Shown here: positions 34,358 through 42,772 of the stretch, piece by piece
How positions within the stretch are numbered: position 1 is the stretch's first letter
Layout: each line of letters begins with the position of its first letter
NCBI RefSeq assembly: GCF_025971925.1
Contig: NZ_JAPDHV010000004.1
Location: 1 to 64,000 of the forward strand
Length of the DNA stretch: 64,000 nucleotides
DNA from: Chryseobacterium oryctis
GTDB lineage: Bacteria; Bacteroidota; Bacteroidia; Flavobacteriales; Weeksellaceae
Reading direction: 5' to 3'
The notes under the pieces: model-generated
Database searches by the model: none
What the model was told of the DNA's origin: nothing
What the model saw: only the letters and a program-made list of their open reading frames with translations
Made by a program: the position numbers and the translations under genes

Positions 34358-34961
34358 TTCTATTGCTCCAGAATTCTTTTAAAATAAGTTTGATATTTTT
34401 GAATGTGTTTGGAAAAACTTCATTTTCTATCAGAGAATCGTTTTTCCAGGCAACTTCTGTTATTCCTTCTTCAATTTGAGGTTTTGAGGTGTCTTCACCA
34501 TCAAAATTCATTTCAAACCAGTGAGTGCATTTTAGAATTTTATCACCGTTTCTTTCTGTGTAAATATGATAAGTTGTATTGATGAATTTTACAAGTTCAA
34601 CATCCTTCAAACCTGTTTCTTCTTCTATCTCTCTTACAGCAGACTCTTCTCTGGATTCGCCTTTTTCCATTTTACCTTTTGGTAAATCCCATTTTCCGAG
34701 TCTTTTGATGAAAAGAACTTCTCCGTTACTGTTGCTTACAATTCCTCCGGCTGCTTCTATGATTCTGAAAAGATTTTGAAACTGGCTCCAGATTTCATTA
34801 ATATTTTCTCCGTAAACATTCAGTTCTTTGGCAGAAGTATTTTCCAGTATATCTACCGCCATCTCTAAAGTTGTGAAACTTTCGTATCTAAGCTGTTTTT
34901 CGAGATTTTGATATTCCTTAGATAACAATAATTTTTTTTCGTTCACAAAAACTTTATACAT
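34350..34961 (-). CDS. NUDIX hydrolase
   Basis: A 203-residue protein with the NUDIX box starting at GKMEKGES and ending in REIEEETGL (about residues 95-117), which holds the metal-binding Glu residues. The N-terminal 70 residues are an extra domain of unknown type. The substrate is some nucleoside diphosphate linked to another group. It shares its promoter region with the divergent SRPBCC gene. Confidence 0.88.
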   Translation of the reverse strand: MYKVFVNEKKLLLSKEYQNLEKQLRYESFTTLEMAVDILENTSAKELNVYGENINEIWSQFQNLFRIIEAAGGIVSNSNGEVLFIKRLGKWDLPKGKMEKGESREESAVREIEEETGLKDVELVKFINTTYHIYTERNGDKILKCTHWFEMNFDGEDTSKPQIEEGITEVAWKNDSLIENEVFPNTFKNIKLILKEFWSNRTK

Positions 34962-34964
34962 TTG
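34957..34964 (+). promoter_or_regulatory. -7 box of the SRPBCC gene
   Basis: TACATTTG, overlapping the start codon of the divergent NUDIX gene, 33 nt before ATG 34998. Confidence 0.45.
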
Positions 34965-34985
34965 TAATAATTAAGAATTTAAATA

Positions 34986-34993
34986 CAAAAATA
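34986..34993 (-). promoter_or_regulatory. -7 box of the NUDIX gene
   Basis: On the minus strand TATTTTTG lies 24 nt upstream of the start at 34961, inside the divergent gene's leader. Confidence 0.45.
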
Positions 34994-34997
34994 AAAA

Positions 34998-35387
34998 ATG
35001 AATTTAGAAGGACGAAAAATAATTGTCAATAAATCATCTAAAGAATTAACTGAAGTTCTAAAAAAGGCTGAAAACTACAAAGAATTTATGCCGGAAGGTC
35101 TTCAGAAATTTGAGCCAAGAGAAGATGGATTTAAATTTGGATTACAAGGAATGCCTGAGATTGCTTTGAAAATAGCTGAAGTAGATGATCAGAAAGCTGT
35201 TTTGAAGTCTGCAAGTTCAAGTTTGGATTTTTCATTGACTGCAACTTTGAATCCTATTAATGATAACCAAACTGAGGTACAAATGTTGTTTGAAGGAAAA
35301 TTTAACCCTTTCATTAAAATGATGGTAGAAAAACCTCTTAAAAACTTCATCAATGCTTTGACAGATAAAATCGAAGCTTATAAATAA
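34998..35387 (+). CDS. SRPBCC family protein
   Basis: A 129-residue protein with the START/Bet v1-like fold pattern: an N-terminal helix (SSKELTEVLKKAENYKEFMP), long strands, and a C-terminal helix (FIKMMVEKPLKNFINALTDKIEAYK). It may bind a hydrophobic molecule. No catalytic residues identify a role. It is divergent from the NUDIX gene with overlapping promoters. Confidence 0.82.
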   Translation: MNLEGRKIIVNKSSKELTEVLKKAENYKEFMPEGLQKFEPREDGFKFGLQGMPEIALKIAEVDDQKAVLKSASSSLDFSLTATLNPINDNQTEVQMLFEGKFNPFIKMMVEKPLKNFINALTDKIEAYK

Positions 35388-35395
35388 GATAATTG

Positions 35396-35420
35396 ACCTT
35401 CAGAAATGAAGGTTTTTTTA
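35396..35420. terminator. terminator between SRPBCC and anmK
   Basis: ACCTTCA pairs with TGAAGGT around 4 nt, then a T tract. It ends the SRPBCC gene and borders the anmK stop. Confidence 0.75.
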
Positions 35421-36461
35421 TGCAATAACTCCTGAGCTATGGTTATGAGTACTTCCCGTTGCTGAAGAAAGGACATTTGTTTCGTTAATGAGTCTTAAAA
35501 CGCCCATAAAAGCAAATATTAATGCTTCTTTATAATCAATGATTTTTTTTTCGGGGATAATGATTTTTGCCGTTGTTTTTGCTTTGATTTTTTCGATTAT
35601 GAAGGTGTTGTAAGTTCCACCACCTGTAAATAAAATTGTAGACAAGTTGTTTTCATTAATTACATTAGCAATTTGTTGACTTATATGTTCTGTAAAAGTT
35701 GCTAATACATCAATAACTTCAAGTTTATCGAACAAAGGAAAAATACTTTCATTACACCATTCAATTCCTAAAGATTTTGGATGTGATTGTTTATAAAAAT
35801 CTAGTGAATTGAGCTTCTGTAGCAAAGCCTCATCCACTTTTCCTGTTCTTGCCAAATCTCCGTTTTCGTCGAAGCTTTTATTGAATTTTTGTACGAGTTT
35901 ATTCAAAACGATATTGACAGGAGCAACATCAAAGGCTATTCTTTTGCCATTTGATTTTAATGAAATATTTGAAAATCCTCCAAGGTTAAGACAGGCATCA
36001 TATTGGGAAAAAAGCAATTCGTCACCGATTGGAACTAGAGGAGCTCCGTTTCCCCCCATTAAAACATCCTGACTTCTAAAATCGTAAATTACAGGTAGAT
36101 TTGTTTCTATTTTGATGGCTCTTCCGTCTCCGATTTGTAGCGTGAATTTTTTCTTGGGCTGATGAAAAACCGTGTGACCATGAGAAGCGATCAGGTCAAT
36201 GTTTTCTAATTGATTTCTTTGAATAAAATCATTGGTGAGTTCTCCCAAATAAAAACCATATTCAGCATTTAGTTCCAATAACTCTTCTGCGGATAAATGA
36301 ATGGAGTTTCTGAGTTTTTCCTCCCAGTTTTTAGGATAGGGAATTGTCTCAGCTTTAATAATTTCGAAATTCCAGGAATTGGTTTTCTCAAATTTTGCAA
36401 AGCAGATGTCTAAGCCATCTAAACTTGTACCAGACATTAAACCTATCGCGTGCAAAATCAT
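35418..36461 (-). CDS. anmK: anhydro-N-acetylmuramic acid kinase
   Basis: A 347-residue ASKHA-fold kinase that phosphorylates and opens anhydroMurNAc in cell-wall recycling. The N-terminal GLMSGTSLDGLD is the ATP-phosphate motif; DFRSQDVLMGGNGAPLVPIGD and the later FTGGGTYN also match AnmK. The length is typical. It is the last gene of a unit with the barrel protein and lptC, starting 6 nt after the lptC stop. Confidence 0.92.
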   Translation of the reverse strand: MILHAIGLMSGTSLDGLDICFAKFEKTNSWNFEIIKAETIPYPKNWEEKLRNSIHLSAEELLELNAEYGFYLGELTNDFIQRNQLENIDLIASHGHTVFHQPKKKFTLQIGDGRAIKIETNLPVIYDFRSQDVLMGGNGAPLVPIGDELLFSQYDACLNLGGFSNISLKSNGKRIAFDVAPVNIVLNKLVQKFNKSFDENGDLARTGKVDEALLQKLNSLDFYKQSHPKSLGIEWCNESIFPLFDKLEVIDVLATFTEHISQQIANVINENNLSTILFTGGGTYNTFIIEKIKAKTTAKIIIPEKKIIDYKEALIFAFMGVLRLINETNVLSSATGSTHNHSSGVIA

Positions 36462-36467
36462 ATCGTA

Positions 36468-37058
36468 TTATTTCTTAGATTCAGCAATTTTTGCAGTACT
36501 GAAATCTCCAGTATTTTTGTAAAAAGTATACTCGGAAAAGTCGTCTTTAGCCGTCATTCCTTTTGCTCCAATTAGAGTAGAGCCGTCTTCCATGGTTACA
36601 AATACTGTGTCATGGGTATAAATACGTTTCTTTCTTTGATCCCAAAAAACACTTTGCATGGCGAATTTTTGACCTTCATTGGTGGTGATTCTTACATTTC
36701 CTTTGGCTTCGTAGAATTTTTTGTAGTCGTAAAACTTGGCATATTTTGCTTTAATCGTTCCGGGAACTTTTGGTTTTTTCTTATCAAAGAATTGTATATC
36801 TATTCCTTTTTTAGCAACGGTATAAGGGCTGTCAATAAGCTCATATTTTTCGATAATCGGAGCTTTTGCCCTCATGGTTACAAACCCAGAATCTCTTTGG
36901 ATGATATTAGCATTATTAATAATCTGAGAAGGGAAGTTTTTACTTTGGCTTCCGTTTGCTTTTGTAAGGTCTTCTTCACAGGAAGTCAATATAAAAAATA
37001 TAGCACAACTAAAAAGGCATGCTATATTTTTATATGATATGTTTTGAATAAAATTCAT
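36468..37058 (-). CDS. lptC: LptC-like LPS export protein
   Basis: A 196-residue protein with an N-terminal lipoprotein-type or membrane anchor (FLFSCAIFFILTSC, lipobox LTSC). The periplasmic part shows the LptC/OstA beta-strand repeats, for example AKAPIIEKYELIDSPYT, GNVRITTNEGQKFAMQS and DGSTLIGAKGMTAKDDFSEYTF. LptC would carry lipopolysaccharide across the periplasm. The frame is open further upstream, but ATG 37058 lies 1 nt after the upstream stop. It is coupled with the barrel protein upstream. Confidence 0.83.
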   Translation of the reverse strand: MNFIQNISYKNIACLFSCAIFFILTSCEEDLTKANGSQSKNFPSQIINNANIIQRDSGFVTMRAKAPIIEKYELIDSPYTVAKKGIDIQFFDKKKPKVPGTIKAKYAKFYDYKKFYEAKGNVRITTNEGQKFAMQSVFWDQRKKRIYTHDTVFVTMEDGSTLIGAKGMTAKDDFSEYTFYKNTGDFSTAKIAESKK

Positions 37059-37059
37059 T

Positions 37060-38352
37060 CTAGTTATAAAGAGTTTTTCTAAACCATTTATCGGCAAAAT
37101 TGAAGCCAACTCTAAAGTTGATATAATTCTGATTGATTAAGTTATTGTTAAGAGTTCCTCTTTTTCCAACTTCAAGACCTAACTCCAGACCACTCATTCT
37201 TGTTATACTGCTGTTTTTGAACGGAAGTAAAACACCTGCCGAAATACCAAATTTATTGATGTTTTGACCTGCGATTTTCAGATTCCCTTTTTCATAAAAA
37301 GCACCATATCTGTAGACCATTCTTGAGAAATAACTCCTAAAATTATTAACGTTTGGTAAATACCAACCTCCAGCAGAAATTCTATAAGAGTCTTCAAAGT
37401 CAAAAGTGCTTCCAAAATAGCTTATAGTTTCTCCTTTTTTATAGTCAACCTGTGCTGATAAGAACCATTTGTTTTCTTCACCATAACCAGCTCCAATAGA
37501 TGCTTGTAATGGAAGAAGGTTTTTAGAACCTGTGCTTTTCTGTTCAATAATGCTTTCGCCAGCTTTTTCTTCACCAGTAGTATAATAATAAGTACTGTTT
37601 TTATAATCAGTAGTCATGTTACCATTTGTATTACCAAAAGTTGCGGTTGCACCAAGAGTAAATTTACGGTCAGTACTTGGGTTTATTTTCTGATAACTAG
37701 CTCCAAGGGTAAAGTTAAAATTTTTGATTTTGTTTTTTGTTTCGTATCCATTGATTAATTCAGCATTTGAATACGCTACCTCATTGGTGTCATAAAGAGT
37801 ACCGAAGTATAAATTAGCTCTTAAACCAGCTGAAAATTCAGGAGTAATTTTATATCCAAGGGCAATTTGAGCTGTATTTAAAGTTCCGCTTCCTTTAAAA
37901 CGATTGGCTACGATTATGTCGTTTCCACTATTATCTTTTGTTGTTTCTGAATGAAGAATATCATAGCTTTTTGAACTATACGGTTGATAAGAAAGCCCCA
38001 TTTTAATCTTTGAAGACAACGGAAAAGCTAATGAAATATTTGAAAGATACGTTGAGTGCTTTGTAGACTTCGTATCGTTATAATTGGTTTTGAAGTAATT
38101 ATTTTCGTTGGTTGCTTCCAGTTTTATACTTGTAAGCTCAAAATTAGCATTGTTCGCAGGGTTTGCAAAGTTAAAATTACTGGTAAAATCACTAATGTAA
38201 GCTGTTGATATACCACCCATTGAGGTAGTTTCAATCGTATTATCATATTTTACATCTCCGATTCCGTAAGTTGCATAAGGCGAATTACTTAAATTCTGCG
38301 CATTAAGGAAGTACCCAACTGATATGAATGATACTACAAAGATTTTTTTCAT
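37060..38352 (-). CDS. outer-membrane beta-barrel protein of unknown role
   Basis: A 430-residue protein with a signal peptide (cleavage near FLNAQ). The sequence alternates polar and hydrophobic strands and ends in aromatic FRVGFNFADKWFRKTLYN, as barrels do. The N-terminal NLSNSPYATYGIGDVKYD with SMGGISTAY is a common Bacteroidota pattern, and the layout recalls FadL-like transporters. It is encoded immediately upstream of lptC and anmK, which suggests an envelope role, but no substrate can be named. Confidence 0.8.
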   Translation of the reverse strand: MKKIFVVSFISVGYFLNAQNLSNSPYATYGIGDVKYDNTIETTSMGGISTAYISDFTSNFNFANPANNANFELTSIKLEATNENNYFKTNYNDTKSTKHSTYLSNISLAFPLSSKIKMGLSYQPYSSKSYDILHSETTKDNSGNDIIVANRFKGSGTLNTAQIALGYKITPEFSAGLRANLYFGTLYDTNEVAYSNAELINGYETKNKIKNFNFTLGASYQKINPSTDRKFTLGATATFGNTNGNMTTDYKNSTYYYTTGEEKAGESIIEQKSTGSKNLLPLQASIGAGYGEENKWFLSAQVDYKKGETISYFGSTFDFEDSYRISAGGWYLPNVNNFRSYFSRMVYRYGAFYEKGNLKIAGQNINKFGISAGVLLPFKNSSITRMSGLELGLEVGKRGTLNNNLINQNYINFRVGFNFADKWFRKTLYN

Positions 38353-38564
38353 TCTTTATTTTTAAAATAATGCGCAAATATCTTAAATATTAATGAATTG
38401 TAAAAATTATATGTGGTTAAAGTTTGTTAAGGAGGGGAGAGGAAGTGTTTTAATTAAGAAATTTTATAAAAAATAGTTTTATTATTAATAATTAGCATTA
38501 CCTCGTTCTGGTATCATTTCGTCAAAATTGAGGTGGTATAAATATACTCTTCAGTAAATTTATT

Positions 38565-38572
38565 TATCTTTG
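38565..38572 (+). promoter_or_regulatory. -7 box of holB
   Basis: TATCTTTG ends exactly 4 nt before the ATG at 38577, predicting a leaderless transcript. Confidence 0.58.
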
Positions 38573-38576
38573 AAAC

Positions 38577-39692
38577 ATGAATTGGGAGAATATTGCAGGA
38601 CAAGAAAATCTGAAAAAACTTCTTAAAGAAAGTATCGCTGAAAATAGAGTCAGTCATGCCCAGCTTTTCGTAGGAAAGGAGGGTTATGGTACATTACCAA
38701 TGGTTTTAGCCTATGCAAAAGAGGTATTGAGCCAGGAAAATGAACATGCTGCCTCGAAAGTTGAACACCTGAATCACTTAGATTTGCATTTCAGTTTTCC
38801 GGTTTTTACAGACAACAAAAATTCTTTAAGCAAAAATAAGTTTGAAGAGTTCAGAGAAATGATTCTTGCTTCTCCCTATGCAAGTTATGATGACTGGACG
38901 GCTTTTTTGGAGTCCGAAAATAAACAGCTTTTTATCTCAGCAGATGAAGTTGATGATCAAAACCAAAAATTTTCACTTAAAAGTTATGAGGGCGGAACAA
39001 AAATTTTGATTGTTTGGAGAGCTGATAAAATGAATGTTGCTGCTTCCAACAAATTTCTTAAGTTTTTGGAGGAACCTCCCGCTAAAACGGTTATTCTTCT
39101 TACGGCTGAAAGTACAAATGATATTCTTCCGACTATTCTTTCGAGAACTCAGGTGGTAGAAGTTCCAAGAATAAATGACGAGGATTTAGAATTTTATCTT
39201 AAAAAAAACTTCAATGTTTCTGAGGAGAAGGTAAAAGAAATTGTGCATGAATCTCAAGGAGATTTGAATGATGCCATTAAACTTCTGAAATCCGGAACAA
39301 AGAATGAAGAATTTGAAAAATTATTTGTTCAATGGGTTCGCGATGCTTTCATGGTGAAAAAGAAACCTGAATTTTTAAAGAGTATCATCTTTTGGTCAAG
39401 AGAAATTGCAGGTTGGAACAGAGAAAAACAAAAAAACTTCTTGAATTATTGTTCTGAAATTTTCAGATTGGCTTTGCTTCAAAATTATCAGTCTGAAGAA
39501 TTGGTATATAAAAAAATTAATGCCAATGGATTCAACTGGGCAGGTTTTTCAAAATTCATCAGTGGAGCTAATATTGAAAATATTCTAGAAGAAATAAGCA
39601 CGGCAGATTTGCATTTAACAAGAAACGGAAATCCTAAAATAATCTGGACAGATTTAGGAATTAAACTTTCCAGATATATTCATAAAAACTAA
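38577..39692 (+). CDS. holB: DNA polymerase III delta-prime subunit-like protein
   Basis: A 371-residue clamp-loader subunit. It starts with MNWENIAGQENLKKLLKESI, then VSHAQLFVGKEGYGTLPM, where the Walker A loop is degenerate as expected in delta-prime. NKFLKFLEEPPAKTVILLTAE with SRTQVVEVP is the signature of the subunit. The zinc-finger cysteines seen in other species are not present. It would open and place the sliding clamp during replication. The terminator of the opposite-strand gene overlaps its stop codon. Confidence 0.87.
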   Translation: MNWENIAGQENLKKLLKESIAENRVSHAQLFVGKEGYGTLPMVLAYAKEVLSQENEHAASKVEHLNHLDLHFSFPVFTDNKNSLSKNKFEEFREMILASPYASYDDWTAFLESENKQLFISADEVDDQNQKFSLKSYEGGTKILIVWRADKMNVAASNKFLKFLEEPPAKTVILLTAESTNDILPTILSRTQVVEVPRINDEDLEFYLKKNFNVSEEKVKEIVHESQGDLNDAIKLLKSGTKNEEFEKLFVQWVRDAFMVKKKPEFLKSIIFWSREIAGWNREKQKNFLNYCSEIFRLALLQNYQSEELVYKKINANGFNWAGFSKFISGANIENILEEISTADLHLTRNGNPKIIWTDLGIKLSRYIHKN

Positions 39693-39714
39693 GACTCACC
39701 GAAGTAAGTCTTAG
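39684..39714 (-). terminator. terminator of the ankyrin/catalase operon, overlapping the holB stop
   Basis: On the minus strand CTAAGACT pairs with AGTCTTAG around 10 nt, followed by TTTTT. The holB stop codon lies in the stem on the other strand. Confidence 0.65.
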
Positions 39715-39742
39715 CTAAACAAAATACATATCTGAAAAAAAA

Positions 39743-40255
39743 CTATTGTAATAATTTTAAGGCTTCTTCATTGTTTTGAATTAAAGCATGATCTTTAGCA
39801 GTTTTTCCATTGTTGTCTTTAATAGTTAAGTCTGCACCAGCTGCTATAATTTTTTTTGCAATTTCATTTTGACCGAATGTTACTGCAAAGATGAGAGAAG
39901 AAGCACCATTGTAATTCACTTGATTTACATCTGCTTTGTTTTCGATTAATAGAGTTGCCATTTCAGGATACCCTTTAAAAGCTGCACCCATCAATGCATT
40001 ATTGCCAGAAGCGTCTTTTGCATTAGGATTGGCTCCTTTTTCCAATAATAGTTTTGCTGCTTCTTTGTTATTATTGTAAACAGCTAAAATCAATGGTGTA
40101 AAACCTCTTTGATTGGCTTGATTTACATCTTGTCCTGAACTGATTAATTGTTCGATTTGAGCAACATTATTTTCACGTGCTGCAGAAAATAGATCTTGTG
40201 CTTTTACTGTATATACTGTAGCAACTAAGGCTAATGTTAAAATAAACTTTTTCAT
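39743..40255 (-). CDS. secreted ankyrin-repeat protein
   Basis: A 170-residue protein with a signal peptide (MKKFILTLALVATVYTVKAQ) and about four ankyrin repeats (for example GFTPLILAVYNNNKEAAKLLLEKGANPN and GNNALMGAAFKGYPEMATLLIENKAD). Ankyrin partners are encoded next to catalase genes in several bacteria and are thought to help catalase activity or stability. Here it follows the catalase by 62 nt on the same strand. An upstream in-frame start at 40306 would add 17 residues before the signal peptide and is not chosen. Confidence 0.85.
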   Translation of the reverse strand: MKKFILTLALVATVYTVKAQDLFSAARENNVAQIEQLISSGQDVNQANQRGFTPLILAVYNNNKEAAKLLLEKGANPNAKDASGNNALMGAAFKGYPEMATLLIENKADVNQVNYNGASSLIFAVTFGQNEIAKKIIAAGADLTIKDNNGKTAKDHALIQNNEEALKLLQ

Positions 40256-40317
40256 TTTTTTTAATGATTTGTTGAAAATGATGGAGCCGAATTTAATCGA
40301 CTCCAATTCAATAAATA

Positions 40318-41838
40318 TTATTTTGGCAAATATTGTTTTACATCGTTCATAGAAGTATTTGTAGCCTTCATCAAATGTGTTCCGTATTCTGTATTTGCTT
40401 GGTAGAAATGAGCAATCATTTTGTGAACAATTACTTTATTCTTCACTGAGTTTAAAGCACCAGATAAGTTTTTGATTAAGTTATCTTGATCTTTTTTAGA
40501 GAATGATTTGTATAAATCACCAGCTTGTTTGAAGTTATTTTCTTTATCAATTTTAGCTTGTGCAGTTGTAGATCCAGCTGGGAAAACTGACTTAGAATAT
40601 TTAAATTTCGCATCCTCTTTTACTTCAGGAAGATTTGTAGAAGGTTGATAGTTTACATCTCCTTTTTGCTCTCTTATAGACATATAACCATCTTGGTTAT
40701 ATGTTTTCACAGAATTTTTAGGTGCATTCACAGGAATCTGTTGGAAATTACCTGTCAATCTGTGTCTTTGAGTATCAAAGTAAGAGAATAGACGACCTTG
40801 TAATAATTTGTCTTCAGAAGCCTCAATTCCAGGAACTAATGTACCAGGTGCAAAAGCAGCCTGTTCTACTTGCTGGAAGTAATTTTCAGGGTTTTTGTTC
40901 AATGTCATTGTACCTACTTTCACTAATTTGGCAACAGTTTCCGGCCAAATTTTAGTAACATCAACAGGGTTGAAGTCTAATTTATCGAAGTCTTCTTTTT
41001 TCAACATTTGAACATAAAGATCCCATTTTGGGAAATTACCTGCTTCGATAGCATTACGTAAATCTAAAGTTGCATGTTCAATTGCTGTAGCCTGAAGTTG
41101 ATTAGCTTCTTCTTGAGTAAGGTTTTTAACTTCTTGTTTTGGTACCCACTTGTATTTTACATAAGTAACTTCTCCTTTAGCGTTTACCCATTTGTAAGCG
41201 TGAACTCCGTTTCCTTCCATTTGACGGTAGTTAGCAGGAATTCCGTAATCAGAGAACAACCAAGTTAACATATGTGTAGATTCCGGTAAATTTGAGAAGA
41301 AGTCAAATACACGATTGGCATCTGACGCTCCGTTTGTTACTGGAGATGGTTTGAATGCGTGTACCATGTCCGGAAATTTGATAGCATCACGGATGAAGAA
41401 AACAGGTAAGTTGTTACCTACTAAATCATAATTTCCTTGTTCTGTATAGAATTTCACGGCAAATCCACGAGGGTCTCTATAGGTTTCAGGAGAGCCTTGT
41501 TGGTGAGTTACTGTTGAAAAACGTACAAAAAGAGGTGTTTTTTTACCCGCTTTAGATAAAAAATCTGCCATAGTAACATCAGAAAAGTCTTTGTCTGCTA
41601 CAAATTCTCCAAATGCACCAGCTCCTCTTGCATGTACAACTCTTTCAGGAATTCTCTCTCTATCAAAAGCTGCCAACTTTTCTATTAAGTGAATGTCTTC
41701 TAATAAGACTTGACCATTGTTACCAATTGTTTTTGAATTTTGATTGTCTCCTACAGGTGCTCCTGTATTAGTTGTTAACTGTTGTGCCTAAAAAGAAACA
41801 GCAACTAAAACTCCTAATAATACATTAATCTTTCTCAT
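40318..41838 (-). CDS. katA: catalase with signal peptide, interrupted by an in-frame amber codon
   Basis: A monofunctional haem catalase that breaks down hydrogen peroxide. The frame from ATG 41838 reads a signal peptide (MRKINVLLGVLVAVSF), then TAG at codon 17 (41790-41788), then AQQLTTNTGAPVGDNQNS, leading without another break into the catalase body. That body has the active-site His in VVHARGAGAFGEF, the Asn in DLVGNNLPVFFIRDA and the haem-ligand Tyr in GRLFSYFDTQR. The full frame is 506 codons, normal for catalase. From the TAG onward the only nearby start is TTG at 41676, which would lose the signal peptide and the N-terminal arm of about 37 residues. It may be a pseudogene, a readthrough product or a sequence error. 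Confidence 0.85.
41788..41790 (-). other. in-frame TAG at the signal-peptide cleavage site of catalase
   Basis: Codon 17 of the catalase frame is TAG, two codons before Gln19 of the expected mature N terminus. A single-base change from codons such as CAG, TTG, TAT or AAG would explain it. The frame on both sides is intact and matches catalase. Confidence 0.8.
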
Positions 41839-41870
41839 AATTACGAATAAACGTTTGTTTAATTTTTTGA

Positions 41871-41878
41871 CAAAGATA
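41871..41878 (-). promoter_or_regulatory. -7 box of the catalase operon
   Basis: On the minus strand TATCTTTG lies 32 nt upstream of the ATG at 41838. Confidence 0.5.
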
Positions 41879-42073
41879 TACTGATTTGATGGTTGATTGA
41901 AGGAAATAAAATCAATCTGAATAATTTATAACATCTATTGATTGTGTTACTTTAGATTGATTTTTTTAATAATTATGGTTTTTCATTAGTCTTTATTTTA
42001 TAAAAACTAGATATTTATTTTTTTATATATAATTGATAGTTAGTTGTATATTAATGTTAAAAAGAATTAATGC

Positions 42074-42103
42074 AAATAAATCAATCAATCGTTTGATTTA
42101 TTT
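42074..42103. promoter_or_regulatory. TetR operator palindrome
   Basis: Perfect 11-bp inverted repeat AAATAAATCAA and TTGATTTATTT, separated by 8 nt. The right arm contains the TTG of the promoter -33 element, so bound repressor would block RNA polymerase. This is the expected place for autoregulation by the adjacent TetR gene. Confidence 0.7.
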
Positions 42104-42122
42104 TGAAACTTGTGTAAATTTG
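42093..42122 (+). promoter_or_regulatory. promoter of the tetR-efflux operon
   Basis: TTG (42093-42095), 19 nt, TAAATTTG (42115-42122): a full match to the Bacteroidota consensus. The ATG is 23 nt further on. Confidence 0.7.
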
Positions 42123-42145
42123 CCACCTCAAAATTTGATAATAGA

Positions 42146-42772
42146 ATGGTTTCGAAAGAAGAAAATATATTATTTGCTGCCGAAAAATTCTTTGCTGAAA
42201 AGGGTTTTGAAGGAACTTCAACAAGAGAAATTGCCAAAGCTGCCAATGTAAATATTTCTATGATTTCATATTATTTTGGTTCAAAAGAAAAACTTTATGA
42301 AGGATTACTTGAATATAGAATGAATGAAAGCCAGTTTTTTTCAAAAGAAATTATTGAGAGAACAGATATTAATGAATGGGAAAAGATACTATTAATAATA
42401 GATAAGTTTTCAGACAGAATTAGGCACCATAAATGTTTCTACCGAATCATGCAAAGAGAACAGCTTCACACAAAAAATCCAAAAATTGTTGCGTTTCTGA
42501 AGCAGACAAAAATGGGATTTATAACAATGTATTCCAAGATATTAGAAAGTGGTCTTGCAAAAGGGATTTTCACTAAAAATCCACCAATTTATCTTCTTCA
42601 TGCAACGGTAAGTGGAACTCTGTTTTATGCATCCAATGCAAAGGATATGTATAAAGAGTTTTTGAATGATACTGATGATGAAGAAACCTTTGATGAAAAA
42701 TACTATACAGAACTTAACAAACATATAAAATACTTATTAAAAGACCTTTTAGGGTATGAAAAAAATAAATAA
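42146..42772 (+). CDS. TetR/AcrR-type repressor of the efflux operon
   Basis: A 208-residue regulator. The N-terminal helix-turn-helix shows GFEGTSTREIAKAANVNISM-ISYYFGSKEKLY, as in TetR proteins; the C-terminal part is the ligand-binding, dimerising domain. The start is ATG 42146, 23 nt after the promoter box; an earlier in-frame ATG at 42110 overlaps that promoter and is not used. It overlaps the TolC gene by 17 nt, so repressor and pump are translationally coupled. Its ligand is unknown but is probably the pump's substrate. Confidence 0.9.
   Translation: MVSKEENILFAAEKFFAEKGFEGTSTREIAKAANVNISMISYYFGSKEKLYEGLLEYRMNESQFFSKEIIERTDINEWEKILLIIDKFSDRIRHHKCFYRIMQREQLHTKNPKIVAFLKQTKMGFITMYSKILESGLAKGIFTKNPPIYLLHATVSGTLFYASNAKDMYKEFLNDTDDEETFDEKYYTELNKHIKYLLKDLLGYEKNK

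Larger units (their letters stand above)
41839..42145. other. divergent intergenic region of catalase and TetR
   Basis: This 307-nt AT-rich gap holds the catalase promoter (41871-41878), an AAACGTTT palindrome in its leader (near 41850), and the TetR operator and promoter at 42074-42122. Nothing else in it looks like a gene. Confidence 0.6.

Noticed and set aside
42033..42145. Earlier starts for the TetR gene
   Set aside because: They overlap the operator and promoter at 42074-42122; ATG 42146 fits the TetR N terminus.
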